Part shown: in pieces, positions 32,400 to 46,600 of the stretch
How positions within the stretch are numbered: position 1 is the stretch's first letter
How the letters are laid out: every line of letters starts with the position of its first letter
Translations under genes and position numbers: made by a program
Notes under the pieces: generated by a model
The model's database searches: none
What the model was told of the DNA's origin: nothing
Seen by the model: only the letters and a program-made list of their open reading frames with translations
NCBI GenBank assembly: GCA_029204225.1
Contig: CM055097.1
Span: forward strand, 13,748,721-13,812,720
DNA length: 64,000 nucleotides
Reading direction: 5' to 3'
Source: Diphasiastrum complanatum
Taxonomy: Eukaryota > Streptophyta > Lycopodiopsida > Lycopodiales > Lycopodiaceae

Positions 32400-35300
32400 G
32401 TCTGTATTTCATCTTTCGCCACTCCTTTTCATTACTACTGGTAGCTATCTATATTATGTAAGAGATGTGATATCTTCTCGGAAAAGAAGTGCAGAATTTT
32501 GTCTATTTTGAAAGGAAATGAAAGAAGCCAACGAAGTTTCATCACAAGTATAATAAAAAGGAAAAAAGCTAACGAAGTTTCATCACAAGTATAATAAAAA
32601 GAAAATTTAAGTTCCTCACTAAATAATATGGAAGGATGGAGGCCAAAGTTTAAGAGTTTCTGGAGTTGGCAAGTATGGAGGCAACCGTTAGTATTGGGAA
32701 TTTGATAGAGTTTTTATGGCCTTTAGAAGGGTAGCATCACTGAACTTTATCACAAGGCTTTGGACATAAATACAACTCTACTTCCAGATTGTGGATTCTT
32801 TCAGAACCTATAGAGCAACGTATGCATGAGACATGAGTTCTACTGGCTGGCAAAGCCTTTTGGTTTATCCCTTCTACATTCTTGCTTTGATATGAATCCT
32901 TTGACTCTTTCAATACATGTTGGTTTTTCCTAAGCTTTACCTACTGGTATCAGTGACTTCGCAAATTAAATTTGTGAATCTGGATATATTCTAATCTCAA
33001 AACTAGAGTCATGCTTCCAGAGGCTAGAAACTCCGGCTGCACAATGCTCAATTCAGAGGTTATTACCTGCTGCTGTGTTTTGTCGACATGCTATCACGCT
33101 GTCTTATAAGCAGCGTACGGCAAAGCAGCATTCAAAGCCTTCAGTTAAATTAGCTTTGTCTCTTCTGCCTTTCTAAGTTCATCTCTAGAATGCAAATGTT
33201 TTGAACTCTTTTTTGAACCTTCAACAACTACATGATGGTTGAGTTGTGGGTGACCATTCGGGCCACTTATTGGCTTTTTGTCTGTATGGTAAAAAGAGGG
33301 AAGAGTTGGTAAGATACATGAGACCAAGGGCTAAGCTCATAATTCGAGGTGATTTGGCTGATCAAGAGGGGGGTTATGGCAGCTTATTTGTCATAAGATC
33401 TTAAGTTAGGGTGGTTTCAGATGAAATGGGGTATTTGCTTTTTAAAATATGCACTTACCCTCCACACCTTCTGTTATGATCACAATCACAGATATTTATA
33501 TTAAATGAAGTATAAGACAACAAAAAGACATTCACAAAGCATTCTCCAGCTAAGAAAATTTCACGAATGTTAATGGCCGTTGATAGCTCATGCAAATCTC
33601 CAACAAGGATGTCCAGTACAAAGATGGAACTTCCCTACAAAGAGCTCAAGTTTTCAAAACAAACTGAGTAATGATAGAATGACGGCTTCTATTGATAGTA
33701 GTTAGGCAATCATTCTAGGGCATCCAGTTGCAGGTCAAATAAGAGCAATAAAACCCAAAAAGTCAACGGCAATAACAACAAAATAGCAGTTAGATTGCTT
33801 GTCAAAAAGTTGATGAGTGACGAAAAGTTGAAAAACAGCCTGTAAATGATTTGTGTGAGAAATCAAGTCATTACTGTAAAAAAAGAAGTAAAACGCAAAG
33901 CGTGTGGGTGCTGGCTTCTTCAGGTTTAGGTGCGAAAAGGTGCGGAATAGGGCCAACACACGCCTCTTCCTGGTAACAAAAGTGACCAGGCGCATGGCCG
34001 TAGAAGTGATCTGAAACACAGACATCCAATAAAAAGTTTAGATGGTAGTTGAGATGTGTTTAGCAGCATGGAGCAGGCGTCAATCAAGATAGCATAGCAA
34101 ATAGAGAAACCAATACCTCTCTGATCCATGGAAGTACACATAGGTCATGGATGAGCAAGTCTATGCAATGTGCAACACAGGGTGTCCACACAATGCGGGG
34201 GTGCTCCCTTATCATAATCTCTCTCATCTGCTTGCAGTTCGAAGCGTTGTCCTTGACAACCTGAACCACATGCCCCATAACATCTCTAATAATCTCTCAT
34301 ATGAAATCGGTTGTGATGGCGTCACCACCTCGAGTGGCATCCACGCCACGTAGGAATAGTGCCAAGCAGACAAGAAACCAAGACATTGATGACGGATCGT
34401 TGACGAATGTCGGTCCATCCATCACTAAATATCGTGCATCCATACTTGCCACAAAACACCCATTAGCCACATGCAAAAATTGTGCCACGAGTAAACCCTA
34501 AACGTATGCAATGGGTTTATGGAAACAAAGTACTTACATCTGCCAAGCTGAGCGAATGGAACTCAGCTCCCGCGTGATGGTCTCCTCCTCCTGACGAAGC
34601 ATCCTGCCTCGCAATGCCTCTCGTCTGGGAGGCGTCCATGTAGCATCCACGGCTGCCACCTATGCGCAAAACTCCCTGAACACCCAAGTGTCAGCAACAG
34701 CAAAAGGAAAGCCGCACTCATAAAAGAACTGGCCAACAAGTCGAGTGCACTGGGCATGCTGCTCTCTCTACCACCTGCATCGATCAAGGGTCTGCTGTCT
34801 GGGCCTAACCTCTCTCTGCTGTGTATATGGCGCTCGTGGTCTAACACGCGAAGTGGATGGCTGATGAGTGGGTGTATCACTCTCTCTGGGAGGACCTGTC
34901 GAAGCATGTCCAACATCTGCCGCCGAAGAAGAGGAGGGACGAGAAGGACCCACTGCCGCTGATCCAACCTGCTCATGTGACGCTCTCCCCTCTGAACTAA
35001 GCCCTGCTGCTGCAGGTGGAACTGGAGCGGCCTCGCTTGGAGCATGCATTGCACCTAAACCCTGCCCAGAACGTGCTGTACTAGCCTCTGCACCCGTAGT
35101 AGGCCGTGCCTGCCTACTTGTGAGCCTTGCCTGTGAACCTGTAGTTGCTCTTTGCTCCTTGTCCCTATCCCTGTCCGGAAACCTGTGATGCACCATCGGG
35201 CCCTTACATAATAGACAACCTCTGCCTCTCCTCATCAAAAATCCTGGGGCAATCAGATATGCCCAATGCCGGCCCACCCGGCCCTCTGACCCTCAGTAAG

Positions 35301-38300
35301 TGAGCCCTAACCCTGGTAAGTGATCCTATGTGCAGAGACCACCACAATGCAAGCATCTCCATCTGCGCACTCCTGTGCCATGGTGTGTAGCCACATCCCT
35401 CTCGGTAAGCTCAACCTCGCCCCAAAGGCCTCGGCCCTGCACCGGCATCGTGTCAACACGAGATCAAACCTGCAAACAAAAATAAGCAGGCAACCGTTCA
35501 GTAGAAGAAAACACACTGCATTGAAAATGGTTACCAGCCTAAAACAGAGCTCAACACATCCGAGCACACGTCACATTGATTCTAGTAAAATCATAGCAAG
35601 TGCCAAAAAACACATGAGATTAGGGCGAGGGATAGAATCATTTCAGTTTGAGCGAAAACGGGCGACTGACGCTAGCGTGGGAGTCCTTGCAGATGTAAAG
35701 GAGTGCAGTGCAGGCCTAAACCACGCTATTGGCAGATGCTTGCACGATGTTCCACGCCTAGACCCTAAAAAACATGGAATTAGGGCATGGAAATTGAAAT
35801 TTGTGATACGGACGTAGATGGGCGGAACAGAGGTCATAGGAGTCTCTACATGCATGTGGAAATGCATTCTAGGCTCAGACATCACCTAAATCGGTTGCCC
35901 ACAAGTCATATGGCAAAAAAACACAAGCATTTGGAATGTGGTGTTCAAATCTCGCGTGCCGTAACGGTTGAAACTGACGCCGTAGGAGTCACCGTGGGCA
36001 TGAAGAAAGGTGGTCTAGAGCCAAACTACACTCGATTTGGTTGCCTACAACTCAATGTCAACACTTGCAAAAAATCAAGCCTATACTCACCAAATATCAA
36101 AATCTGATCGTTTCGCTCTCCACGAAGCTCAGATCCCCCTGGCACCGTGAACACCACCACGTTTTGCCGAGTAGATGCCTGCCGACTATGCACACGCCTC
36201 GATCGGACACCTGTAGCTCAATATAAAGAAATTTACCTCCTCCACGACTGGCGCGATTTTGGCCGTGAGGAGCAAAAAAAAATTTATATATTGTTTCTTT
36301 TTTTGTGCGATTCTAGGAGCAGAAACGCGTTTTCAAAAACGCGTGCCCTCAGAAACGTGTTTCTATGCATCTATGGTTTGAACCATTCGGAACCGGTTCG
36401 AACCAGGGAAGAAAGAAAAAAAAACCCAAAAAAACGTTTGGGATTTTTATTTTATTTTATTTTATTTTTTCTGGTTTGAGCCGTTTTCCGGTTCGAACCA
36501 GCCTAGCCGGTTCGAATTGGTTTGAATTGGTCGAATCGGCCCGATTCGGCTTGTGACCTTGGACTCTCCTATGCATGTGACTCAAGCTCCAAGCCCGCCA
36601 GCGGCTGATATGGAGGAGATGGCGCATGCGATTAATCTGTTGCAACAACAGATGGTCGACATGCGGTCTAAGCATGAACGGGCAGAGGCCGAGATGAAGG
36701 CTATGTCCCAATCTCGGCATGCACTCCTATATCCGATGTTTACTCCAGAATTTTTTACCGGGGAGAAAACGGACATACACTAGGACGTGGTCTTGACATG
36801 GCTTGATTGATGGGGACGTCGCATTTTTGTATGCACGATCTGCTAGACAGCTCCTGGATTGCGACTGTTATTATGTTTTTGCGCGGTGAAGCGTACTTGT
36901 GGTGGCAGGATCTCAAGGAGTGTGCCACAGTCCCAACTACTTGGGATGATTTTCAGGTTGCCTTTATGCCAGTCCTTGACGATTTTGAATATTATCATCG
37001 GTTTGCAACCTTGCAAATGGGGACGAAGCCCTTGGATGTGTACTTACAAGACTTCCAAGAAGCAGCGTCGTGGTTCGTTAACCGGATTGACAAAGTCTTG
37101 CTCAAGCTTGATTTCATTTTGGGTTTGCCCAAAGAGTATCAGCTAGAGGTCCGTTGTAACCCGCCACAGTCCTTTGAGGATGCAGTGCGCTTCGCCAGGA
37201 TTTTTGACAATAAGCACGCGGTAACCCGCAAAGAGCAATAGAGGCCTGAATCCAAGGACAAACCCTCTTCGGGCCTTTCCTTCGAAAAGGGCAAAGAGAA
37301 AGTTGTCAACGTAGCTTCCCCATCGGGAAAGAAAAAGAAACGCCCTCGGTTGGAGAGAGCAGACTTCGACAAGGCCAAGATCGACGGGTTATGTTTCTCC
37401 TGCATGGAGAAGGGGCACCTCTCCAAGGATTGCCCGAAGAAAAGGAAGAAGGCTGGCCACTTCTTCAAGGGACCATGTAATTCTTCAATTTCTGGCATTG
37501 ATGTGTCCTTTAAGGTTGAAACAATTTGTAGTAATTGTTGTTTTATTACCGCGGTTTTGGACCTCACAACCTCATTCGCATGAATGGGCTCGTTGGCAGC
37601 CAGCCCGTGAGTATTTTGTTTGACGACGGTTCTACTCATAATTTTATTAATGCTAAATTGGTGTTGAAGCTACAGCTGGCAACCGCACCAAGTAACCACA
37701 AGTATGTGGTTAAGATGGCGGCATGTGGGGAGCAATAGGTCTGGGACCAGTTTGTCCCTCACGTACCGTTGAGATTCAGAATTATGTAGATAGTTTGTCT
37801 TTCCGTATTATGAATCTTGATAAGGTAGACCTAATCCTAGATAAAGAGTGGTTTATGCTAGGAATGAGTCATTAAAGAAAAGATTATGTAATTCATAGTT
37901 TATCTTTTGCACATAGCTTTGTAGAGATCAGGTTAACTCCTGAACCGTCGTCTATCACGAGTGCTTCTTTAGGAAATTGTCTGGTCCATCTTAAAGGTGA
38001 TGAGCCTGAACTACCTTATGTAACTGCTCATGAAGCGAATCAATGTTTGTTGAATTCTGAGTTTCACTCGTATATATGGTATTTGAAAGATGAATGTTAC
38101 ATGGATAGTTTTGTTACTCAAAATTTTAATGTTGATGTATCGTCTTTCCCTAAAGCTTTGTCTTTTTCTGATGTTAATTTAGAATCAACACCTGAATCTT
38201 TAGGGAGGAATATAGTGATATATTCCCTGAGCAATTGCCTGAGGGTTTACCCCCTCTTGGGGTGTAGACCATCCTATAGATCTCCTTCCCGACAACTCTC

Positions 38301-40613
38301 TTGTATCGCTTTTTCCTTACAAGATGAGCCCGAAGGAAGAAGATGAGGTTGCTAGGCAACTTGAGGAGTTATTACGTAAGGGTCATATTCGACCCAGTAA
38401 GTCCCCTTGGGGAGCTCCTGTTTGTATTGTTAACCGGCAAGAAAGATGGTGGTATATGCCTTTGTGTCGATTACAAAAAGCTTAATAAAATGACTATTAA
38501 GAACCGTTATCCCATACCTTAGATGGACGACTTAATGGATCGATTGAATGGTGCAAAGTATTTCACCAAATTGGACCTTAGGTCCGGGTTCCATCAAATT
38601 AGAATCTACGAGGCGGATGTTTCCAAAACCGGTTTTCGTTCCAGGTATGGCCATTACAAATTCTTAGTTTTAACCTTTGGTCTAACTAATGCCCTGACAA
38701 CCTTCCAACATATGATGAACAATATCCTTCATCCATATCTAGGAAAGTTTTTGGTGTTATTCTTGGAGGACATTTTGATCTATAGTAGGACTCTTGAGGA
38801 GCATGAAGCGCATTTGCGTACGGTCTTAGATATTCTAAGGCAGACAAAGCTCTATGCTAAGGAGTCTAAGTGTGAGTTTTTTCAAACAAGACTCAAATAT
38901 TTAGGACATATCGTTTCCGATCGAGGTCTTGAGATCGATTACGATAAACTTCAGAAAGTTCGTGATTGGCCAATCTTGAAAACCATAAGGGAAGTTAAAT
39001 CTTTTTTAGGCTTCACAGGCTTTTTCCATAAATTCATAAAAGATTATGCTTTAATGGCATTACCTCTAATGAATCTTCTTAAGGGAGTGAAGAAAGCTAA
39101 AAATAAAACTAAAAAGGGTAATAAGAAGAAAGCCAGAAGGCGTTCGAAAATCAGTCCACCTATTATTTGGACCGATAAATTAAATCAAAGCTTTGAGGCT
39201 TTGAAGATGTTAGTGTCTACCGCCCCTATCTTACACATAGTGGCAAACCTTTCCTAGTGGAAACGGATGCTAGTGACTATGCGGTGGGTGCAGTCCTTTA
39301 CCAAGATGGTAAACCAGTAGCTTTGGACCCAGCTCAAAGTAGGTATTCTACTTATGAGAAGGAACTTTTTGCTGTCATCCACGCATTGAAGACATTATTT
39401 ATATGGATCTCAAATCGTGGTTATGATGGACCACGAATCTCTTAAGTTTATATGTGATGCCTTGGACCTCAGGGGTCGTAAGGCCCGTTTGTCGTTAGTC
39501 ATTTCTGACTACAAGCTGAGTTTATGCTCCACAATTGTTCAGGTCTAAAACTGGCTTGTGTGACAACTTTCACATAACTTGTTACTAGTTGATCAAAGGA
39601 GGTCACCTCCCCATTTAAGGACTTTGGCAGCTTGGGTTTACCATTAGCCATTCTTCTCAAACCTTCTTCAATAGCACATTAGCTCAAATAAATTGCCGCA
39701 ATAAAAAGTCCCAATAGCTGATTTTGTGACCTCTTTGATTATAGAGTAGAGCTACATAGTCAAAAAGTTCTTTGGCATCAAGATCCACTGTGACCTCCAA
39801 TGGCTTTTCAGTTTTTCTCCAAAATGATTTGAGACCCATGCATCATGTTCTTTCCAGAGATATTTCCCTTGCCTAGATTGTGCTATGCTTCTCTATTGCC
39901 TGTGCCTCCTTTCTTTCAAATTCATTCGCATTAAGAAACATTTTTCTTGCCTTGTTTTTCTTGATCATTCCAGTTACTGCGAGAGTGGTTGCCTTTCTTG
40001 GGACTCGTTAATCAATTCTACCCAGGCTTTGGAGGGTTCATCCATATCCGGTGTCGTCATACTTATCACTCTCCATTTCAGCTTCTTCTTCTGCGACTAA
40101 GCGTTGGACATCATGTTTAAGCTCATGATGGTCAGTTGCTAAAACTCTACAATAAGATTTTAGCTGACTGCATTTCTTGAAGACCTAAAGCTCCCTCCTT
40201 TAACTGAGGCTTTCTTTAGCCCTTCTCATAGAATTCAGCTTTGATTTCTGAGCCCTTGATGATGATGATTTGCTGTTGGCAGATAATAATTCCAGTTTAA
40301 GCTCCTCTTGCTCAACAATCGAAGTCTCTAACTGATTCAGCATAGCTACAATCTCAACAAGGATTGAATCAAATTTGTCCAGAAAACAGCTTGCCTTTCC
40401 ACAACGTGATTTACTTCTTCTAGTTTTGACTTTCTGTTCAAGCTCCGTTTACTCTTTCATCTCATTGTGACTTTCCTGTTCATGTGATGGGAAAATGATT
40501 GTTTTTCCTATCGGTGTCGGAGATTTCATCTCCCTCACTGTAGCTGAAAATCTGCTTTGGTGTAATCATTAGAGCTTAATCTCCATTTTCTTTCTGCCAG
40601 AAAGTAGCCATTA

Positions 40614-40676
<63 letters not shown>

Positions 40677-42787
40677 CTATCTCACTAAATGGCAAGACAA
40701 TCCATTTGTGGATCATTTTTTCTTAGCTGTTGTAATTATGGTCTAATGAGATCCTATCTATTTTGTTTCATATTTCTCTTTATTTTTTGGTGCAATCTAT
40801 TATTCTATGTGATGATCATTTGTACACACATTATTACAGGTGAATTCAAAGTTTGAGAAATGTTTATTTCATAGCTTGTAATATATGAACTTCAACATGT
40901 TTTACATTATATGCAATGCAAAAGCATGCTTCAATGTTATTGGTAGGTAGTTGTGTTTGCCATGGTTCCTAATACCCTCAATCAAAGGTGGAAATAGATG
41001 TAAGAACGATAATGATTTGTAACCAATTTTCATAACCCTATAGTTTTCATTTTTTCAGTCTGAAAATAGTAAAATAAAACTCAGATGGATCAGGAGTTAT
41101 ATAATCGAGTTGAACCTTTACCTAGCTAATATATTTTGAATGCTCTTGCCCATTCAGATGAACTTGAAATTTCAAGAAATTTCTTTGTAAAAGCAACTCT
41201 GGCAACAGGCATGCTATATTGCGCTTCTGCACTTGCAGAGACATCCACCGAACATGCTTCACAAAATGGTATTTTTATTTCTTTATTTGAAGCTATTTAT
41301 TTCTGGTTTTGTAGTTTTGACTATTATGTGTTTATTGATAAAGCATTCTTTGTATCAATAAAAAAACAATTTATTATTCTTTTGGTCCAGAGCAAGGCAT
41401 ATATGCTTATTGATTTGGTTAGGCTGGCCTTCTATTGGCCTCTACAACGTCAACTATCAAAATCACGAGTTTGTAAATGGTGGATGTTCATTTAGAAATA
41501 AGCTAATGACAAATTTTGTTGATTCCAACACCTTTTCTGCACAAAGAAGGCTTTTAGCTATTGTAACAAATACTGAAGCCAAATCTTTCTTGTAAAAAAT
41601 GTGCCAGTAAGTGTTGCATTTATTCTTGCATCTGTTTAAATGTTTAGTTGACATTGAAAGTGCTATCTTTGGAGCTTTTAAAGTAAGAATTTAAAACTTT
41701 GCGACTTGGTATAAGATAGTGCTTGAATATTAAGACGTTTCTAATTTATTATATTCTTAACAGGTAGAAGCAGTACGTGAGGCATGATTGTACTTTGTCA
41801 TTTGCTTTTCATTGACCATTCTACCAATTTGAACATCCTTTCAGATAGTGATCTCTTTTCACATTTGTCGAGTTTGGGGGAAAACCCTTTCTGCGTAGTG
41901 GGTTTTCAAAGGTAAAATTTTTCTCAAGATGTGAAGCTCGATGCATGCATGCAAGATTAGCCTCCGTTTTGACCACTTGCTCCCATGTTATTATTTGCTT
42001 AAGCAACGTCTCATTTTGCATTTATGGACTCTAGACTTTATGGTTTTTGGCCCAGTTTTTGGTTATTTACTGATTATCATTTGTATTGACATTTGGCTTT
42101 CTGGCCTCATTTGTGTAGATTGATTAAGAGTAAAGCTTAGTCTACTGTATGTTTAGTAGCAAATTATATATTTGTCCGAATGTTTCGGGTACAATGTGGT
42201 CCAATGTGGGTGCAACAATGCCTGTAAGATTCTGTCAAGGTTGAAAGTCAGAGTGGCTTATTGTGTTACTTTTGATGTCTGTTCTGTCAATTCATTTAGA
42301 GCTACTATTGGGTCCAATGAGGCCTACGATTGGCTTTTCAGTTGTTTTGGCAGTTAGGCCTTACTGGCTTTTTTGTTGAGGGTTTATTGGCTTTTTCAGT
42401 TGTTTTGGCAGTTAAGGCCGTACTTAGCTACATTTGGGACCTCAAAAATATGTGAATGCATGGTGTGGCTCAAGTTGATATCCATGGCACAGCCATTTCT
42501 ACAAAACGTTAAGTCGTGGGATGGGAGACTGGAAACTTTTATTGGAAACTATGAATACCATTGATGGGTCCTCGTTTGGTAGCTTTTACTGATAGAGATA
42601 TGAGTTTCTTTGAGGGAGAACTAGGAAAGGAACAGTTTAGTATAACTTGCAAGGCAATGCAATGTCATGAATATCCGTTTTTTTTTTCTTTTTCCTGCGA
42701 TTCTGGTCCAGAAACGCGTTTCTAGAAACGTTATTTCCCAGAAACGCATTTATGTTCAAGTATGATAAAAATATATACATATATATG

Positions 42788-42834
<47 letters not shown>

Positions 42835-43541
42835 CATAGGTGAGCTAAGCTTTTGTGTTGTGAAGTTCACTCCAACCTGCTCATCCAAATCCACCTCGAC
42901 AGTGGAGGTGGGGGGCTCCGGCTCCGGGTGTGTGTCTCTGCGGAGCCTGTCGCAGCATCTCTGCAATGTCTGCCTCTTGCTTCCGATGCCTTTCGTTGTG
43001 CCTTCGGACATCTTCTTCGAGCTTCCTCCTCGCCTCGCCCTCGGGCTTCGGTGGCATGCGCTCCGCCATCTCGATCAACTTTCTCTCACAGCACCTTGGT
43101 TCTCAAACAGGCTCAAACAGCCTCTCACAGCCTCTCATTGTCTCTCGTTGGCTCTCTCACAGCCTCTGAAAATGCCTCTCACAATGGTATAGTGAGTGCC
43201 TATTTATCCCCACAGCTTGTTTGCCCATGTGCAGTTGTTGATGATCCCTCCATGTGTTGCTCCCCCATGTGCTGCTCTTCCATTGGCCCCATGATCTGCT
43301 CCCCCACAGTGCCCATGTGATGTTGTACCTGCCCCCTGACCCCTGTAATGTCCCCTTTTTTTTGCATTTTTTAGGCCTATTTTACTATAAAAGAGCATTT
43401 TTTAATTATAAAAAATATGAAAAATATATATATATTAAAAATGGTACCGCCCTGGTACCGCGGGTCTGAGGGCGGTACTGTACTGGCGGTACCACCATTA
43501 TGGTACCGGCGGTACCATAATGGCGGTACCACCAGGCACTA

Positions 43542-43601
<60 letters not shown>

Positions 43602-46600
43602 TAGGTCCCGCGGTACTGGGTACCGCGGATCCCGATACCGCGGGACCATACTGGTACCGCGGTACCATGATGGTACCGCGGTACCACAATATAATAATAT
43701 ATTTATTATTTAATATTTTTTTAAATTTTTTTTACCTAAACCTACCCGCCCCCCTCGCATTTCCTCTGAAATTTTTTTGCGCCCTCTCCGCCCTGCCATC
43801 GCTGTTGGTTTTTCTTGCCTGCCTTTGATTCTCTGCGTCGCCCATCGCCCACGCAACGCCCTGCCTTGCATCTGATTTCCTTTGCCCTGCATTCGCCCAT
43901 TTTCAGCGTCTCTCCAACAGTGAACCCTGCTGTTTTTTTTCCAGCAATCCATCCCTCATTTCATCTGCAATGGTGCAATCCGACCTTTCCGGTCTGTGGG
44001 ACGAGGTAGACATTGTCAGGCGGGTTGCCGACAAGGCCAACAAGACCGGTCAGAAGATCGTGCGCTGCCGATACTGTCTCGTCGAGTTTGCTGCATCCCT
44101 CACTCGCCTTAAAGGCCATCTGCTCGGTGCACGCACCAAAAATGGTGCCACCTTGAATGCTGCCCCTTGTGGCAGCATGACCGTGCCCGACAGGCAGCGA
44201 CTATTGGACACCTACGGGCCGCGGCTCGTGGCAGGGGAGAACACCATTTCGGAGGGCGTTCTCCGATTTTGCACCGCTCCTTATGTGACTAACCCAGAGT
44301 TGTTGCCTGCTTGGCTGGCACGCACGAGGAGAGGGAGTGCATCCTCCTCTGGTCCCTTTGCCCCTCAGACAGCTCTGCCTCATGCACCCCCATCTGCTCA
44401 GATTCCGGTGGATCCCGTCCCATCGCGTCCGACAGTTGCCACTGCGGTTCCACCACCACCCACTGTTGCTCGCACTCCACCAGTCTACGACTTTCTCATG
44501 GACTCTCCGCCACCCGAGCAGGCCCAGGATGGTACTGGGCGGGCCTTCGAGGACGTGGAAGAGATCCCTTCTTCCTTCCCTTCCCATCCGGATGACCTCC
44601 TCAGCCAGCAGTTTTCGTACCCCATGCCAGATGTTGCCCCTCCACCAGTGCACCCCACCTATGCTGCTGCACCCATCCCTGCCAGTGCATCCCACTCTCC
44701 CCATTCCACGTCTACAGCCGATGCATCCACCAGCGCCCAGCCTGTCGCGTCATCGTCCATTCCCGTCACGGTTGGTGCACCGTGCTGGAGGTCCACCACC
44801 CGTCGTCCACCAGGGAGAGCCCTCGTGCAGCAGACCATTCGCGGCGCGCATCAGCCGCACATGGACAGAGAGGCCACACAGGCCGTGGGTAGTCTAGTTT
44901 ACGAGCTGAACCTGCCCTTTGCCATCACCGACTCTGAGCCCTTCAGAAGGGCCTTCCGCCTTGCACAGTCTGTCAGCCCTAGCTGGAGAGTCCCTAGTTC
45001 AGAGGTTGTCCGCACACACATGCTGAGGGATAGGGTCGAGTCCTTGTCTAGAGAGATGGAGCCTCTGCGTCGGCACTGGGCCACTTACGGTTGCAGCATC
45101 ATGTCCGATGGCTGGACTGATGTCAGGAGGAGGCCGATCCTCAACATACTGGTCTCCAGCTGCATGGGCACACAGTTTTTGAGGGCAGTGGATTGCAGCA
45201 GGGGGGGGAGAGTCATATCTGCAGAGTTCATGTTTGATGTCATCAGGTCTTCCATCCTAGCCATAGGCCCACAGCATGTCGTCACGGTGGTGACGGACAA
45301 TGCCACGAACTGCATTCAGATGGGTGTACTGCTAGAGGCCGAGTTCCCTCATATTGTTCATACCCCCTGTGCAGCCCACGGCATAGACCTTTTGATGGGG
45401 GACATTGGAGCACTTCCCTGGGTTAGAGCCATCGTCCGGGAGGCCCTCTTCCTGGTGACTTTTGTCACCAGAAAGAGGCGTGTTCTTGCCATGTTCCGGG
45501 TGTTTAGCCATCTGGACCTCCGTAAGCCAGCCCCCACGCGCTTTGCATTCGACTTGGTGGTCATCGACCGTTTGATCAGGTGCAGGGCCCAGCTTCTACA
45601 GATGGTTGCCAGTGATCTTTGGGGTGCCAGTACATTTCCGCACACTGAGGATGGGGAGCACTTTTCTTCCACGGTGAGGGGAGACCAGTTCTGGAGGGAT
45701 GCACAGACATTGTCAGGACTGCTTCGACCACTCTACATTGTGCTCCGCATGGCTGACAGCGAGGGGTCGACACTTGGACTGGTGTATGAGCTCATGGACC
45801 GGATTGGACAGTTCCTGCAGCTGCCCATCTTGCAGCCAGAGAGGTAAGCGGTACAGTGTTGCAATTGACCTTTATCTTTTCAGTACTTGGTAGTTTGTTT
45901 TTCTATCAATGTTAAGCTTTTTCGTAATGCCCTAAACCACATGCCCCTCACCTGCAGGATGACAGAGCTGAAGTTCATATGGGAGACGCGATGGAACTAC
46001 TTCCACAGGAGTATCCACAGCGTTGCACACATGCTGCATCCCCTCTTCCTCTCTCCGACACAGATCGCAGACAGGGAGCTCGAGGCCGATTGGCTTCAGT
46101 ACATTCACAGGGTGGGTCCACACATAGGTTTGGATCCTATCAGGCTCATGGAGGAGCTCGCTGCATTTCGTTTCGGCATGGGCACATTCGGCCACCCGGC
46201 TGCCCAGGATCCAGAGAGGAGGCAGCTACCCATTACCTGGTGGACCATGTTCGGTAGCACATACCCATCTATACAGCGTCTTGCACTGCGTGTCCTTTCT
46301 CAGGTATGCATCTCATTTTATCCTCCATTGTTTGTGTTTCGTTGAAGTTTCACCTCTGCCACAATGTGCTGAAGTATTTCAATGCACGCACCACAGGATT
46401 GTGCTGCCTCCGTGTGTGAGCGTAACTGGAGCACATGGGCACTCATTCACACGAGGAGAAGAAACCGGTTGTCAGTGAGTCAGTTGGAGCGGTTGGTGTT
46501 CTGTAGCACCAACGCACGTCTCGCCAGGAGGCTTCCGACCATTACGAGCGCATTGCAGGTGATAAGCTAATCTTTCATAGCATGTTGGTTGACTCCTGGT

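Noticed and set aside
32944-32956. TGGTATCAGTGAC as a tRNA-Met primer site in intron 1
   Set aside because: Mismatched after ten bases and no LTR ends upstream.
34563-35277. Arg-rich open frames on both strands near 35 kb as a host gene
   Set aside because: They fall in the proline/serine-rich part of the decayed hAT-2 transposase; no independent support.
36147-36479. 110-codon plus-strand frame ending in a Phe/Leu run
   Set aside because: Covers hAT-2 terminal repeats and T-rich low-complexity sequence.
43417-43828. Open frames rich in alternating Ile-Tyr
   Set aside because: They are translations of the (AT)n tract and palindromes, not genes.
44201-44897. Long alternative frames on both strands inside hAT exon 1
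   Set aside because: GC- and proline-rich coding sequence leaves shadow frames open; the +43,970 frame alone has the BED finger and transposase core.
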